This document shows, piece after piece, positions 55,980-63,609 of a DNA stretch of 64,000 bases. This stretch comes from Streptomyces sp. Ru62 (GTDB lineage Bacteria > Actinomycetota > Actinomycetes > Streptomycetales > Streptomycetaceae), in contig NZ_PQSU01000025.1 in the NCBI RefSeq assembly GCF_002920615.1, positions 90,570-154,569 on the forward strand, written 5' to 3'. The notes under the pieces are model-generated. The model saw nothing but the letters and a program-made list of their open reading frames with translations, did not search any database and was not told where the DNA came from. The first letter of the stretch is position 1, and the number at the start of each line of letters is the position of its first letter. Both the position numbers and the translations under genes were made by a program.

Positions 55980-56774
55980 CTACTCGCCCGGCCACTCCGG
56001 CTTGCGCTTCTCGTTGAAGGCCGCCACCCCCTCCGCCCGGTCGCCCGAGAAGGCCACCGAGCGCCAGGCCGCGTCCTCCACCTCCAGGCCGGCCCGCAGG
56101 TCCAGCCCGTGCCCCAAGCGCAGCGCCCGCTTCGCCGCCCGCAGCCCCACCGGCGAGTTCCCGGCGATCCGCGCGCCCAGCGCCAGCGCCTCCTCGCGGT
56201 CCCGGCCGGGCTCCACCAGCCGGTCCACCAGGCCCAGCTCGGCCGCCTCCGCCGCCTCCACGCGCCGCGCCGAGAAGATCAGCTCCGCCGCGCGGGCCGC
56301 GCCGACCCGCCGGGGCAGCAGCTGGGTGCCGCCACCGCCCGGGATCACGCCCACGGACACCTCCGGCAGCCCCACCACGGCCGTACGGTCGGCCACGATC
56401 AAGTCGCAGGACAGCGCCAGCTCGAACCCGCCGCCCAGCGCGAAGCCGTGCACCGCCGCGATCGTCGGCATCGGCAGCTCCAGCACCCCGGTGTACGCCC
56501 CACGGGCCATCGGCCGCTGCCGTACCAGGTCGGCGTCCGTGAAGGAGTTCCGCTCCTTCAGGTCCGCCCCCACGCAGAACGCCCGTTCGTGCGACGAGGC
56601 AAGGACGACCACCCGGGCGTCCCGGTCGGCGGAGAGCGCGGCGCACGCGCCCGCGAGGGAGCGGGCCATCTCCGTGGAGACCGCGTTCATCGCCTTGGGC
56701 CGGTCCAGCACCAGCTCCGCGACATGCCCGTGCCGCCGCACCAGTACGAACTCCCCGAACCGCTCCTCACCCAT
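55980..56774 (-). CDS. Enoyl-CoA hydratase/isomerase family protein
   Basis: A 264-residue crotonase-fold enzyme. The CoA/oxyanion-hole segments are AFCVGADLKERNSF near 65-79 and HGFALGGGFELALSCDL near 108-124. Both catalytic glutamates of hydratases are present: E in GGGFELAL and E in GLPEVSVGVIPGGGGTQ, so hydration of trans-2-enoyl-CoA in beta-oxidation or acid catabolism is likely. The C-terminal FSGDRAEGVAAFNEKRKPEW is typical of family members with broad acyl specificity. The ATG at 56774 is the only sensible start. Its 3' end abuts the tandem-repeat array. Confidence 0.93.
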   Translation of the reverse strand: MGEERFGEFVLVRRHGHVAELVLDRPKAMNAVSTEMARSLAGACAALSADRDARVVVLASSHERAFCVGADLKERNSFTDADLVRQRPMARGAYTGVLELPMPTIAAVHGFALGGGFELALSCDLIVADRTAVVGLPEVSVGVIPGGGGTQLLPRRVGAARAAELIFSARRVEAAEAAELGLVDRLVEPGRDREEALALGARIAGNSPVGLRAAKRALRLGHGLDLRAGLEVEDAAWRSVAFSGDRAEGVAAFNEKRKPEWPGE

Positions 56775-56926
56775 GACACCCTCCGGTTAACGCGGGTTAA
56801 CTGCCGTCGGCCCGATCATCGCAGCCGTGCCCTTTCTCGTGAAGTCCAGGGGGCTACACCCGTTCGAGTGACATCCCGGCCTTCTCCGCGCACACCGCCC
56901 ACACGAGCGCATAGCGTGCGGGACCC

Positions 56927-57550
56927 ATGACACCGATACCTGCACACTCCGACGCGGAGCGGGAACGCGCGCCGGAGCGGGCGCCGGCAGTACGGCGCGG
57001 CCGGCATCGCAAGCCCCGGCCGCGCAAGGTGCTGCTCGCCGCCGGCGGCCTCGCCCTGGCCGCGGGCGTGCTCAGCCTGGTCCGGGCCGCCCCGGACGCG
57101 GGGGTCGGCGCGCCAGGCACGGCGGAGGCCGAGCCCCGGGTCGGCCCGGGCGGCGGGCCCACGGACCGCTCCGCCGACACCGCGGCCACCATCGCCGCCG
57201 CCCCGACCGCGCTGCCGTCGGCGACCTCCGTCATGGGCGGCAGGAGCCCCGCGCCGACGCCCACCGGCTCCCCGGTCCCCGCGGCACCGGACCCCGGCAC
57301 GGCCACGCCGGCGCCCGGCGACACCGCCGTACCGACCGCCCGGCCGAGCCGCACCCCGGGCCCGCCGAGCGGCACGTCCCGGCCGCCCGCGCCGACGGCC
57401 TCCGCCCCGCGCCCGGCCCCGGCCACCTCCACCCCGACCCCGACTCCGCCCCCGAGCCACGGCCCGGCTGAGCCGGAACCCCGTCCGGGCGGGGTGTGCG
57501 TGCCGGTGATCGGGCTGTGCGTGGACGTACTCGGCGACCGGGACAGCTAG
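56927..57550 (+). CDS. Pro/Thr/Ala-rich single-pass membrane protein
   Basis: A 207-residue protein: basic cytoplasmic start (RRGRHRKPRPRK), one hydrophobic helix at about 34-52 (KVLLAAGGLALAAGVLSLV), then about 120 residues of low-complexity Pro/Thr/Ser/Ala sequence. It ends in a small cysteine motif, GVCVPVIGLCVDVLGD. The low-complexity part looks like an extracellular, possibly O-mannosylated, wall-spanning stalk. The end motif, with two cysteines seven residues apart, may form a disulfide knob and recurs in other streptomycete surface proteins as far as I recall. Function unknown. Confidence 0.75.
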   Translation: MTPIPAHSDAERERAPERAPAVRRGRHRKPRPRKVLLAAGGLALAAGVLSLVRAAPDAGVGAPGTAEAEPRVGPGGGPTDRSADTAATIAAAPTALPSATSVMGGRSPAPTPTGSPVPAAPDPGTATPAPGDTAVPTARPSRTPGPPSGTSRPPAPTASAPRPAPATSTPTPTPPPSHGPAEPEPRPGGVCVPVIGLCVDVLGDRDS

Positions 57551-57672
57551 GGCCCGGCGCACATGGGAACCGCGCCCGGGCGGTCGAGTGAGGCGCCCCC
57601 GGGGCAGGGGGCTGGCCCCTCAGGCTTCGCGGGGCAGACGGGAACGCGACGACGGGCCCTCGCGGCCGACGG

Positions 57673-58797
57673 CTACGGCTGGCCGTCGCGGCGTGTGAGC
57701 AGCCACGGCTCGACCACGCCGAGCCCGCGCACCGGGCGCTGCCACATCGGCTGGAGCGCGAAGCGGTACACCGGCGGGTCCTCGCCCTCCTTCTCGGCCG
57801 CCGCCGCGGCCTCCGCCGCCTCCGCCTCCGAGGCGGGCGCCTCGCCGCTGCGGATCAGCTCCTCGGCGAACGCGCTGTCCACGAGGACGGCGTCGCGCGG
57901 GGCTATCGAGGTCAGCCGGGAGGCCAGGTTCACCGTCGTACCGAACACATCGCCCATGCGGGTGGTCACCGTGCCGAACGCCATGCCGACCCGCAGCTCG
58001 GGCATCGTCTCGTCGTTGGCCAGCGTCTCCACCAGCCGCAGCGCGATGTCCGCGGCCACACCGGCGTCGTCCGCCGCGTACAGCACCTCGTCCCCGAGGG
58101 TCTTGATGAGCCGGCCGCCGCGCGCCGCCACCAGGTCGGCCGCGGTCGTCTCGAACGCCTCGACCAGCTCGCCCAGCTCCTCCTCCTCCATGCGGCGGGT
58201 GAGCCGGGTGAAGCCGACGAGGTCGGCGAAGCCTACGGCGAGCCGCCGGTCGACCATCTCCTCGTCGTCGGCGGTCTGCACGACCCGGCCGGCCGACGCG
58301 GCGAGCTGGCGCCGCCAGACGTAGACGAGGAACTCCTCCAGCTCGGGCAGGAGCAGCTCGACGATCGGGTACGTCACCTCGGTGCGGGTCATGCCCGGTT
58401 CCGGGGGCTCGGTCAGGCCCTCCAGGAAGGAGTCGATCTGCCATTCCGCCAACCGGGCGGTGGTCTGCCCGGTGGACCGGGCCACCTGCACCGCCATGGC
58501 CTCGCTCAGCAGTCCCGCCTCCACCAGGCCGGCGAGGCGGCGCAGGGCCAGGACGTCGGCCTCGGTGAGGGCCTTGGCCTGGCCGATGTCGGCGAAGCCC
58601 ATCGCCCGCCAGAACCGGGACGCCAGCTCCATGGAGACGCCGGCGCTGCGCGCGGCCTGGAACGGCGTGTAGCGGCGCTCGGCGCCCAGGATGAGCTGTT
58701 CGAGACGCAGGGCCAGCGGGTCATCGCCGGTCTCGGGGGCGTGGGGGTCCACCCGGCCGTCCCCGCCAGCGCCGGAGCCCGTGTCGTCGACGGTCAC
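57673..58797 (-). CDS. cya: Class III adenylate cyclase (Cya) with N-terminal regulatory domain
   Basis: A 374-residue cytoplasmic cyclase producing cAMP. Residues about 28-170 are an all-helical regulatory domain (LGAERRYTPFQAARSAGVSME, then WRAMGFADIGQAKALTEADV), like the pH-sensing N-domain of mycobacterial Rv1264. The catalytic domain (about 185-345) has the metal-binding aspartates in GFADLVGFTRLTRR and KTLGDEVLYAADD. K of IKTLGDE and D of MGDVFGTTVN define adenine, and N and R of VNLASRLTS serve transition-state binding. Streptomyces Cya influences germination and acidification responses. The start is a GTG at 58797 with GGAAGGG upstream. It is a homodimer by family. Confidence 0.94.
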   Translation of the reverse strand: MTVDDTGSGAGGDGRVDPHAPETGDDPLALRLEQLILGAERRYTPFQAARSAGVSMELASRFWRAMGFADIGQAKALTEADVLALRRLAGLVEAGLLSEAMAVQVARSTGQTTARLAEWQIDSFLEGLTEPPEPGMTRTEVTYPIVELLLPELEEFLVYVWRRQLAASAGRVVQTADDEEMVDRRLAVGFADLVGFTRLTRRMEEEELGELVEAFETTAADLVAARGGRLIKTLGDEVLYAADDAGVAADIALRLVETLANDETMPELRVGMAFGTVTTRMGDVFGTTVNLASRLTSIAPRDAVLVDSAFAEELIRSGEAPASEAEAAEAAAAAEKEGEDPPVYRFALQPMWQRPVRGLGVVEPWLLTRRDGQP

Positions 58798-58939
58798 GCC
58801 TGCTGCCCTTCCGATCTGCCGCGGTCAGGTATCGACCGGCCTCAACTCTACGGCAGGTGTGCGCCAGCTCACTCCGTCGGGTTGGGCCGACGGCACGCGT
58901 TCCCGGCACCGGTCGAGCGAACCGGCCTGTTGCGACGGC

Positions 58940-59006
58940 GCGTGATCGCCGTGCCCGGCTGCGGCTCCATTGTGGCTGGTCGCGCGGTTCCCCGCGCCCC
59001 TTCGGT
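58940..59006 (-). repeat. Copy of the 3'-end repeat element after birA
   Basis: On the plus strand, CGTGCCCGGCTGCGGCTCC, GTGGCTGGTCGCGCGGTTCC and CCGCGCCCCTTCGGTGCGC run up to the birA stop (complement at 59012). It is the same element as in the 55.7-56.0 kb array. Read from birA it would form a GCGCACCGAAGGGGCGC hairpin directly after the stop. Confidence 0.6.
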
Positions 59007-59011
59007 GCGCT

Positions 59012-59872
59012 CTACGCCGGCCGCAGATGGACGATGTCCCCCGCCCCCACCGGCTCCTGCACCCCGTTCTCCGTGGCGATGATCAGCCGCCCGTCGCCGT
59101 CCAGCGCCACGGCCTCACCCACCACCGAACGGTCGCCCGGCAGTTCCGCCCTCACCATCCGCCCGAGGGTCGCGCAGCCCGCGGTGTACGTCTCCTGGAG
59201 CCCGCACGCCGAGGAATCGCCCCTCACGGCACGCCAGCGCCCGTACCAGTCCTCCAGGGACCGCAGCACCGCCCGCAGCAGCGGGTCCCGGTCCGTGCCC
59301 AGCGCCCCGGCCAGGGCCAGGGAGCCGGCCTGCGGGACCGGCAGCTCGTCCGCCCTGAGCGTGACGTTGATGCCGACACCGATGACGACGCCGTCGTCAC
59401 CGGCCCGCTCGGCGAGGATGCCCCCGGCCTTGCGCTCCTCCCCGTCCACGGTCACCAGCAGGTCGTTCGGCCACTTGAGCGCCGTGTCGACGCCCGCCGC
59501 CCGGGCCAGCCCGGTCGCCACCGCCACGCCCGTCAGCAGCGGCAGCCACCCCCAGCGGGCCACGGGTACCTCGGTGGGCTTGAGCAGGACGGAGAAGAAC
59601 AGGCCCGACCGCGGCGGAGCCGTCCAGCGGCGGTCCAGCCGGCCCCGGCCCGACGTCTGCTCCTCGGCCACCAGGACGGCGCCCTCGTCGGCGTCCCCGG
59701 CGGCGGCCAGGGCGGCCAGGTCGGAGTTGGTGGAGCCGGTCCGCTGCACCACCTCGATGTCGCAGTACAGGCCCTGCTCCCTGACCAGCCCGCGGCGCAG
59801 CGCCGCGCCGTTCAGGGGTGGGCGGTCCAGGTCGGACCAGCGGCTGTCGTCTGATGGATTCTGCGGCGTCAT
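59012..59872 (-). CDS. birA: Biotin--[acetyl-CoA-carboxylase] ligase
   Basis: A 286-residue ligase that makes biotinyl-5'-AMP and transfers biotin to the carrier lysine of acyl-CoA carboxylase alpha subunits. The biotin-binding core is intact: VVQRTGSTNSDLAAL, EEQTSGRGRLDRRW (adenylate loop), FFSVLLKP, ALKWPNDLLV (catalytic lysine) and GGILAE. There is no N-terminal winged helix, so it is a monofunctional ligase that cannot act as a DNA-binding repressor. The ATG at 59872 is preferred; the longer frame to 59926 shows no homology. It is divergent from pccB, whose alpha partner it serves, with an inverted repeat between them. Confidence 0.94.
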   Translation of the reverse strand: MTPQNPSDDSRWSDLDRPPLNGAALRRGLVREQGLYCDIEVVQRTGSTNSDLAALAAAGDADEGAVLVAEEQTSGRGRLDRRWTAPPRSGLFFSVLLKPTEVPVARWGWLPLLTGVAVATGLARAAGVDTALKWPNDLLVTVDGEERKAGGILAERAGDDGVVIGVGINVTLRADELPVPQAGSLALAGALGTDRDPLLRAVLRSLEDWYGRWRAVRGDSSACGLQETYTAGCATLGRMVRAELPGDRSVVGEAVALDGDGRLIIATENGVQEPVGAGDIVHLRPA

Positions 59873-59909
59873 GCAAGCCACCCTAGGTGTGGTAAACGAC
59901 GCACTGCTG

Positions 59910-59938
59910 ATCCGTAGGCCCGCCACTACTCTACGGAT
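59910..59938. promoter_or_regulatory. Perfect 8-bp inverted repeat between birA and pccB
   Basis: ATCCGTAG (59910-59917), 13 bases and CTACGGAT (59931-59938) form a perfect inverted repeat in the 110-base divergent promoter gap. The arms are about two helical turns apart centre to centre, typical of a dimeric repressor site. It could also fold as RNA in the birA leader. Confidence 0.55.
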
Positions 59939-59982
59939 GAGTAACCGTCCCCCCTTTTGAGCAGGCAGGGAGCCGCATCCCG

Positions 59983-61596
59983 ATGTCCGAGCCGGAAGAG
60001 CGTCACGAGATCCAAGAGATCGACATCCACACGACCGCGGGGAAGCTCGCGGATCTCCAGCGCCGCATCCACGAGGCGACGCACGCCGGCTCGGAGCGCG
60101 CCGTCGAGAAGCAGCACGCCAAGGGCAAGCTGACGGCGCGTGAGCGGATCGAACTTCTGCTCGACGAAGGGTCGTTCGTCGAGCTGGACGAGTTCGCCCG
60201 GCACCGGTCGACCAACTTCGGGCTGGAGAGGAACCGCCCGTACGGCGACGGCGTCGTCACCGGCTACGGCACGGTCGACGGCCGCCCGGTCGCGGTCTTC
60301 TCGCAGGACTTCACCGTCTTCGGCGGCGCCCTCGGCGAGGTCTACGGCCAGAAGATCGTCAAGGTCATGGACTTCGCCCTGAAGACCGGCTGCCCGGTCA
60401 TCGGGATCAACGACTCCGGCGGCGCCCGCATCCAGGAGGGGGTCGCCTCCCTGGGGGCGTACGGCGAGATCTTCCGGCGCAACACCCACGCCAGCGGCGT
60501 CATCCCGCAGATCTCGCTCGTCGTCGGGCCCTGCGCGGGCGGCGCGGTCTACTCCCCGGCCATCACCGACTTCACGGTCATGGTCGACCAGACCTCGCAC
60601 ATGTTCATCACCGGTCCGGACGTCATCAAGACCGTCACCGGCGAGGACGTCGGCTTCGAGGAGCTGGGCGGCGCCCGCACCCACAACACCGCCTCCGGTG
60701 TGGCCCACCACATGGCCGGGGACGAGAAGGACGCCATCGAGTACGTCAAGCAGCTGCTGTCGTACCTGCCGTCCAACAACCTCTCCGAGCCCCCGGTCTT
60801 CGCGGAGGAGGCGGACCTCTCCCCCAGCGACGAGGACCGGGAGCTGGACACCGTCGTACCGGACAGCGCCAACCAGCCGTACGACATGCACACGGTGATC
60901 GAGCACGTCCTGGACGACGCCGAGTTCTTCGAGACGCAGGCCCTGTTCGCGCCGAACATCCTCACCGGGTTCGGGCGGGTCGAGGGCCACCCGGTCGGCG
61001 TGGTCGCCAACCAGCCGATGCAGTTCGCCGGCTGCCTCGACATCACGGCGAGCGAGAAGGCCGCCCGTTTCGTGCGGACCTGCGACGCCTTCAACATCCC
61101 GGTCCTGACCTTCGTGGACGTGCCGGGCTTCCTGCCGGGCGTCGGCCAGGAGCACGACGGCATCATCCGGCGCGGCGCCAAGCTGATCTACGCCTACGCC
61201 GAGGCCACCGTCCCGCTGATCACCGTCATCACCCGCAAGGCCTTCGGCGGCGCCTACGACGTCATGGGCTCCAAGCACCTGGGCGCCGACCTCAACCTGG
61301 CCTGGCCCACCGCCCAGATCGCCGTCATGGGCGCCCAGGGCGCGGTCAACATCCTGCACCGCCGCACGATCGCGGAGGCGGAGGCGAGCGGTGAGGACGT
61401 CGAGGCGGTGCGCGCCCGGCTGATCCAGGAGTACGAGGACACCCTCCTCAACCCCTACGTCGCGGCCGAGCGCGGCTACGTCGACGCGGTGATCATGCCG
61501 TCCGACACCCGCGCGCACATCGTCCGCGGGCTGCGTCAGCTGCGCACCAAGCGGGAATCCCTGCCTCCGAAGAAGCACGGCAACATCCCCCTCTAG
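59983..61596 (+). CDS. pccB: Propionyl-CoA carboxylase beta (carboxyltransferase) subunit PccB
   Basis: A 537-residue carboxyltransferase that moves CO2 from carboxybiotin to propionyl-CoA, giving methylmalonyl-CoA, a polyketide and odd-chain metabolism building block. It forms a hexamer. Both crotonase-like halves are complete: INDSGGARIQEGV near 142-154, then VGPCAGGAVYSPA for the first oxyanion hole, and FVDVPGFLPGVGQEHDGIIRRGAK with FGGAYDVMGSK for the second. D426 in GGAYDVM corresponds to the aspartate (D422 in S. coelicolor PccB) that selects propionyl-CoA over acetyl-CoA. The ATG follows a short leader. The epsilon subunit gene follows by 23 bases. Confidence 0.96.
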   Translation: MSEPEERHEIQEIDIHTTAGKLADLQRRIHEATHAGSERAVEKQHAKGKLTARERIELLLDEGSFVELDEFARHRSTNFGLERNRPYGDGVVTGYGTVDGRPVAVFSQDFTVFGGALGEVYGQKIVKVMDFALKTGCPVIGINDSGGARIQEGVASLGAYGEIFRRNTHASGVIPQISLVVGPCAGGAVYSPAITDFTVMVDQTSHMFITGPDVIKTVTGEDVGFEELGGARTHNTASGVAHHMAGDEKDAIEYVKQLLSYLPSNNLSEPPVFAEEADLSPSDEDRELDTVVPDSANQPYDMHTVIEHVLDDAEFFETQALFAPNILTGFGRVEGHPVGVVANQPMQFAGCLDITASEKAARFVRTCDAFNIPVLTFVDVPGFLPGVGQEHDGIIRRGAKLIYAYAEATVPLITVITRKAFGGAYDVMGSKHLGADLNLAWPTAQIAVMGAQGAVNILHRRTIAEAEASGEDVEAVRARLIQEYEDTLLNPYVAAERGYVDAVIMPSDTRAHIVRGLRQLRTKRESLPPKKHGNIPL

Positions 61597-61619
61597 GCCC
61601 GCGGACCCTGGGAGCGGTC

Positions 61620-61829
61620 ATGAACATCAAGGTCGTACGAGGCAACCCGACCCCGGAGGAGCTGGCCGCCGCCCTGGCGGTGGTCCGCGCCCGCGCCGCG
61701 GCGGCAGCGGCGACGCCGTCCGGCGCGGAGCCCCCGAGGGACGCGTGGTCCGACCCGTCGAGGATCGCGGCCCACCGCGTCCCCCGGCCGGGCCCGACGT
61801 CCTGGACCCGCACCTACTGGCCGAGCTGA
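61620..61829 (+). CDS. pccE: Acyl-CoA carboxylase epsilon subunit
   Basis: A 69-residue epsilon subunit. The family pattern is MNIKVVRGNPTPEELAAALAV, an Ala-rich helix, then the invariant C-terminal W-rich end (AWSDPSRIAAHRVP, PTSWTRTYWPS). Epsilon subunits occur only in actinobacterial acyl-CoA carboxylases and strengthen the alpha-beta contact, raising activity. The ATG at 61620 follows GGGAGCGG. It is tightly linked to pccB and surely cotranscribed. Confidence 0.93.
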   Translation: MNIKVVRGNPTPEELAAALAVVRARAAAAAATPSGAEPPRDAWSDPSRIAAHRVPRPGPTSWTRTYWPS

Positions 61830-61860
61830 GGGATCGCGGGAACCACACCGGGCGCGAACT

Positions 61861-61876
61861 TGAGTAGCTGTACTCA
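61861..61876. promoter_or_regulatory. Palindrome TGAGTA-N4-TACTCA
   Basis: TGAGTA-GCTG-TACTCA at 61861-61876 is a perfect 6-bp inverted repeat with a four-base centre. It lies 36 bases before the GTG of the 42-residue membrane protein and 31 bases after pccE. It is either an operator for the downstream genes or a small hairpin. Confidence 0.55.
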
Positions 61877-61911
61877 GGCGTCCTCCCCGGCCGAGGCCCC
61901 ACGCTGGTGGA

Positions 61912-62040
61912 GTGCTGTGGTCAGATCCGGACAACGAGCCGCCGAAGGACCTGCGCGACGCGCAGGACATGCTTCGGCGGCTCGGTCTTCTCGTGGCCCT
62001 GGCCATGGTGCTGTTCATGATCATCAGTGGTCTGAGGTGA
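61912..62040 (+). CDS. 42-residue single-helix membrane protein
   Basis: A small gene missed by length filters: GTG at 61912 to TGA at 62040. The peptide begins MLWSDPDNEPPKDLRDAQ, which is acidic, then RR and a hydrophobic helix LGLLVALAMVLFMIIS to the C-terminus. The helix, the charged lead and the G/C-rich third positions argue that it is real. I recall a gene of this kind between pccE and maf in other streptomycetes. It may associate with a membrane enzyme; no function is known. Confidence 0.7.
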   Translation: MLWSDPDNEPPKDLRDAQDMLRRLGLLVALAMVLFMIISGLR

Positions 62041-62072
62041 GCCGAACGGCGCACCCTGACTAACCTGACCGC

Positions 62073-62690
62073 ATGACTGCCAAACGCCGCAGGCGACTCG
62101 TGCTCGCCTCCCAGTCCCCCGCCCGGCTGGCCCTGCTCCGGCAGGCCGGCCTCGCCCCCGAGGTGATCGTGAGCGGCGTCGACGAGGACGCCGTCACCGC
62201 CCCCACCCCGGCGGAGCTCGCCCTCGCCCTCGCCGAGGCCAAGGCGAGCGTCGTGGCGGCCAAGCCGGAGGTGCGGGGCGCGCTGGTGATCGGCTGTGAC
62301 TCGGTGCTGGAGCTGGACGGGCAGGCGCTCGGCAAGCCGGCCGACGCGGAGGAGGCCACCGCCCGCTGGAAGAGCATGCGCGGGCGGGCCGGAGTGCTCC
62401 AGACGGGGCACTGCGTGTGGGACACGGAGGCCAAGCGGTACGTGTCGGCGACCGCGTCCACCGTCGTCCGGTTCGGCGAGCCCAGCGACGAGGAGATCGT
62501 CGCCTACGTGGCCTCGGGGGAGCCGCTGCACGTCGCCGGCGCGTTCACCCTGGACGGCCGTTCGGCGCCGTTCATCGAGGGCATCGACGGCGACCACGGC
62601 AATGTGATCGGCATCAGCCTGCCCCTGCTCCGCAAGCTGCTCGCCGAACTGGGCGTGGGCATCACGGAGTTGTGGGCACCGGAGCGGTGA
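62073..62690 (+). CDS. maf: Maf-family nucleoside triphosphate pyrophosphatase
   Basis: A 205-residue Maf protein that hydrolyses modified or non-canonical nucleoside triphosphates (dTTP/UTP or modified bases) to monophosphates; historically a septum-formation inhibitor. Signatures are RLVLASQSPARLALLRQAG at the start, the catalytic GCDSVLELDGQALGKPADAEEA, and AGAFTLDGRSAPFIEGIDGDHGNVIG, the family's last core block. No C-terminal methyltransferase extension is present. It overlaps the convergent membrane gene by 29 bases. The ATG is at 62073. Confidence 0.94.
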   Translation: MTAKRRRRLVLASQSPARLALLRQAGLAPEVIVSGVDEDAVTAPTPAELALALAEAKASVVAAKPEVRGALVIGCDSVLELDGQALGKPADAEEATARWKSMRGRAGVLQTGHCVWDTEAKRYVSATASTVVRFGEPSDEEIVAYVASGEPLHVAGAFTLDGRSAPFIEGIDGDHGNVIGISLPLLRKLLAELGVGITELWAPER

Positions 62691-63255
62691 TCTGGGTGGG
62701 GACCGAGTCCTGCGGCTCGCCGTCCCCGTCCTGCGGCTCGTCCGTACGGCTCACCGGCGCACCCCCTCCGGCGGGGGCCGCGCCCGGCTCCGCCCGCGCG
62801 ACCGGTCCGGCACCCTCCCCGGGCGTGCCGCCGGGCGCCGCGCCCTCCGGTCCGCCCGCGCGGTCGTACGTCATCAGGAGCAGCACGATCAGCCCGAGGA
62901 CGACCACCATGAACAGGAACGCCGTCCAGCCGACCAGGCCCCAGGCGAACGCGCCGAGCAGGCCGTGCACCACGGCCGCGCTGATCAGCAGGACGCGGCC
63001 GAGACCCGCCGGGGCGCGGTCACGTATCGCGACCAGCGCGGCCACCAGCGCGCACAGCGCGAAGTAGAGGCCGAAGACCACTCCGCCGATCTTCGAGGAC
63101 GTCGACATGACGTCCGGGTCGAGACCGGCCAGGGACATGTCCTGCCGGTCGACGACCACTCCGAGGAACCAGTTCAGCGCGGCGATGAAGACGGCCTCCG
63201 CCAGGAGGACGACCGCCACGACCCCTGCCACCGGTCTGCGCACCACCGGTCCCAC
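62662..63255 (-). CDS. Four-helix membrane protein with Pro/Gly-rich cytoplasmic tail
   Basis: A 197-residue product from a GTG at 63255. Four hydrophobic helices at about 8-30, 56-76, 85-105 and 107-128 are followed by a 65-residue low-complexity tail (GGPEGAAPGGTPGEGAGPV ... PVPTTP). It has the size and topology of many uncharacterised actinobacterial membrane proteins next to accA/pccB genes. The tail lies in the region that overlaps maf's 3' end. It shares the 354-base gap to its right with the accA promoter. Confidence 0.82.
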   Translation of the reverse strand: MGPVVRRPVAGVVAVVLLAEAVFIAALNWFLGVVVDRQDMSLAGLDPDVMSTSSKIGGVVFGLYFALCALVAALVAIRDRAPAGLGRVLLISAAVVHGLLGAFAWGLVGWTAFLFMVVVLGLIVLLLMTYDRAGGPEGAAPGGTPGEGAGPVARAEPGAAPAGGGAPVSRTDEPQDGDGEPQDSVPTQITAPVPTTP

Positions 63256-63609
63256 CCACTCTCACACCAGCAGCCTGTTACCCCAGGTACGTTCGGGACA
63301 GCGCGAACGCTACTAACGGGTAAACCCAGGGACAAGGGTTCGGGCCGCAGCAAAGAATCATTGGGCCATTCGTAGGGACTCGACAAAGAATCCGAGTGGG
63401 CCGCAGCACGCCTTCACAGAGACCTTGGCCACATGGCAGGGCTAGGGTTTTCCGCAGGAGTCCTGCGTACCGAGGTGCGACATGGGCTTTCGCGGGTCGC
63501 GCGGACCTCGCATCACGCTCCGTGTGGGCAAGCTCACCACAGGGGACGGGTCGAAGTGCCGTGTCGGCAGTCCCTAAACTCGGCTTGTTTCAAGGAGGGA
63601 GCCTCAATC
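63256..63609 (+). promoter_or_regulatory. Leader/promoter region of the carboxylase alpha gene
   Basis: A gene-free 354 bases. Near its right end TCGAAG (63551-63556) and TAAACT (63575-63580), 18 bases apart, form a plausible promoter. Transcription would start near 63587, before AAGGAGGGA. Upstream, CAAAGAATC is repeated at 63351-63359 and 63384-63392, each copy followed within a few bases by GGGCC, and GGGCCGCAG also occurs twice. These could be binding sites for a regulator of lipid supply. Confidence 0.45.
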
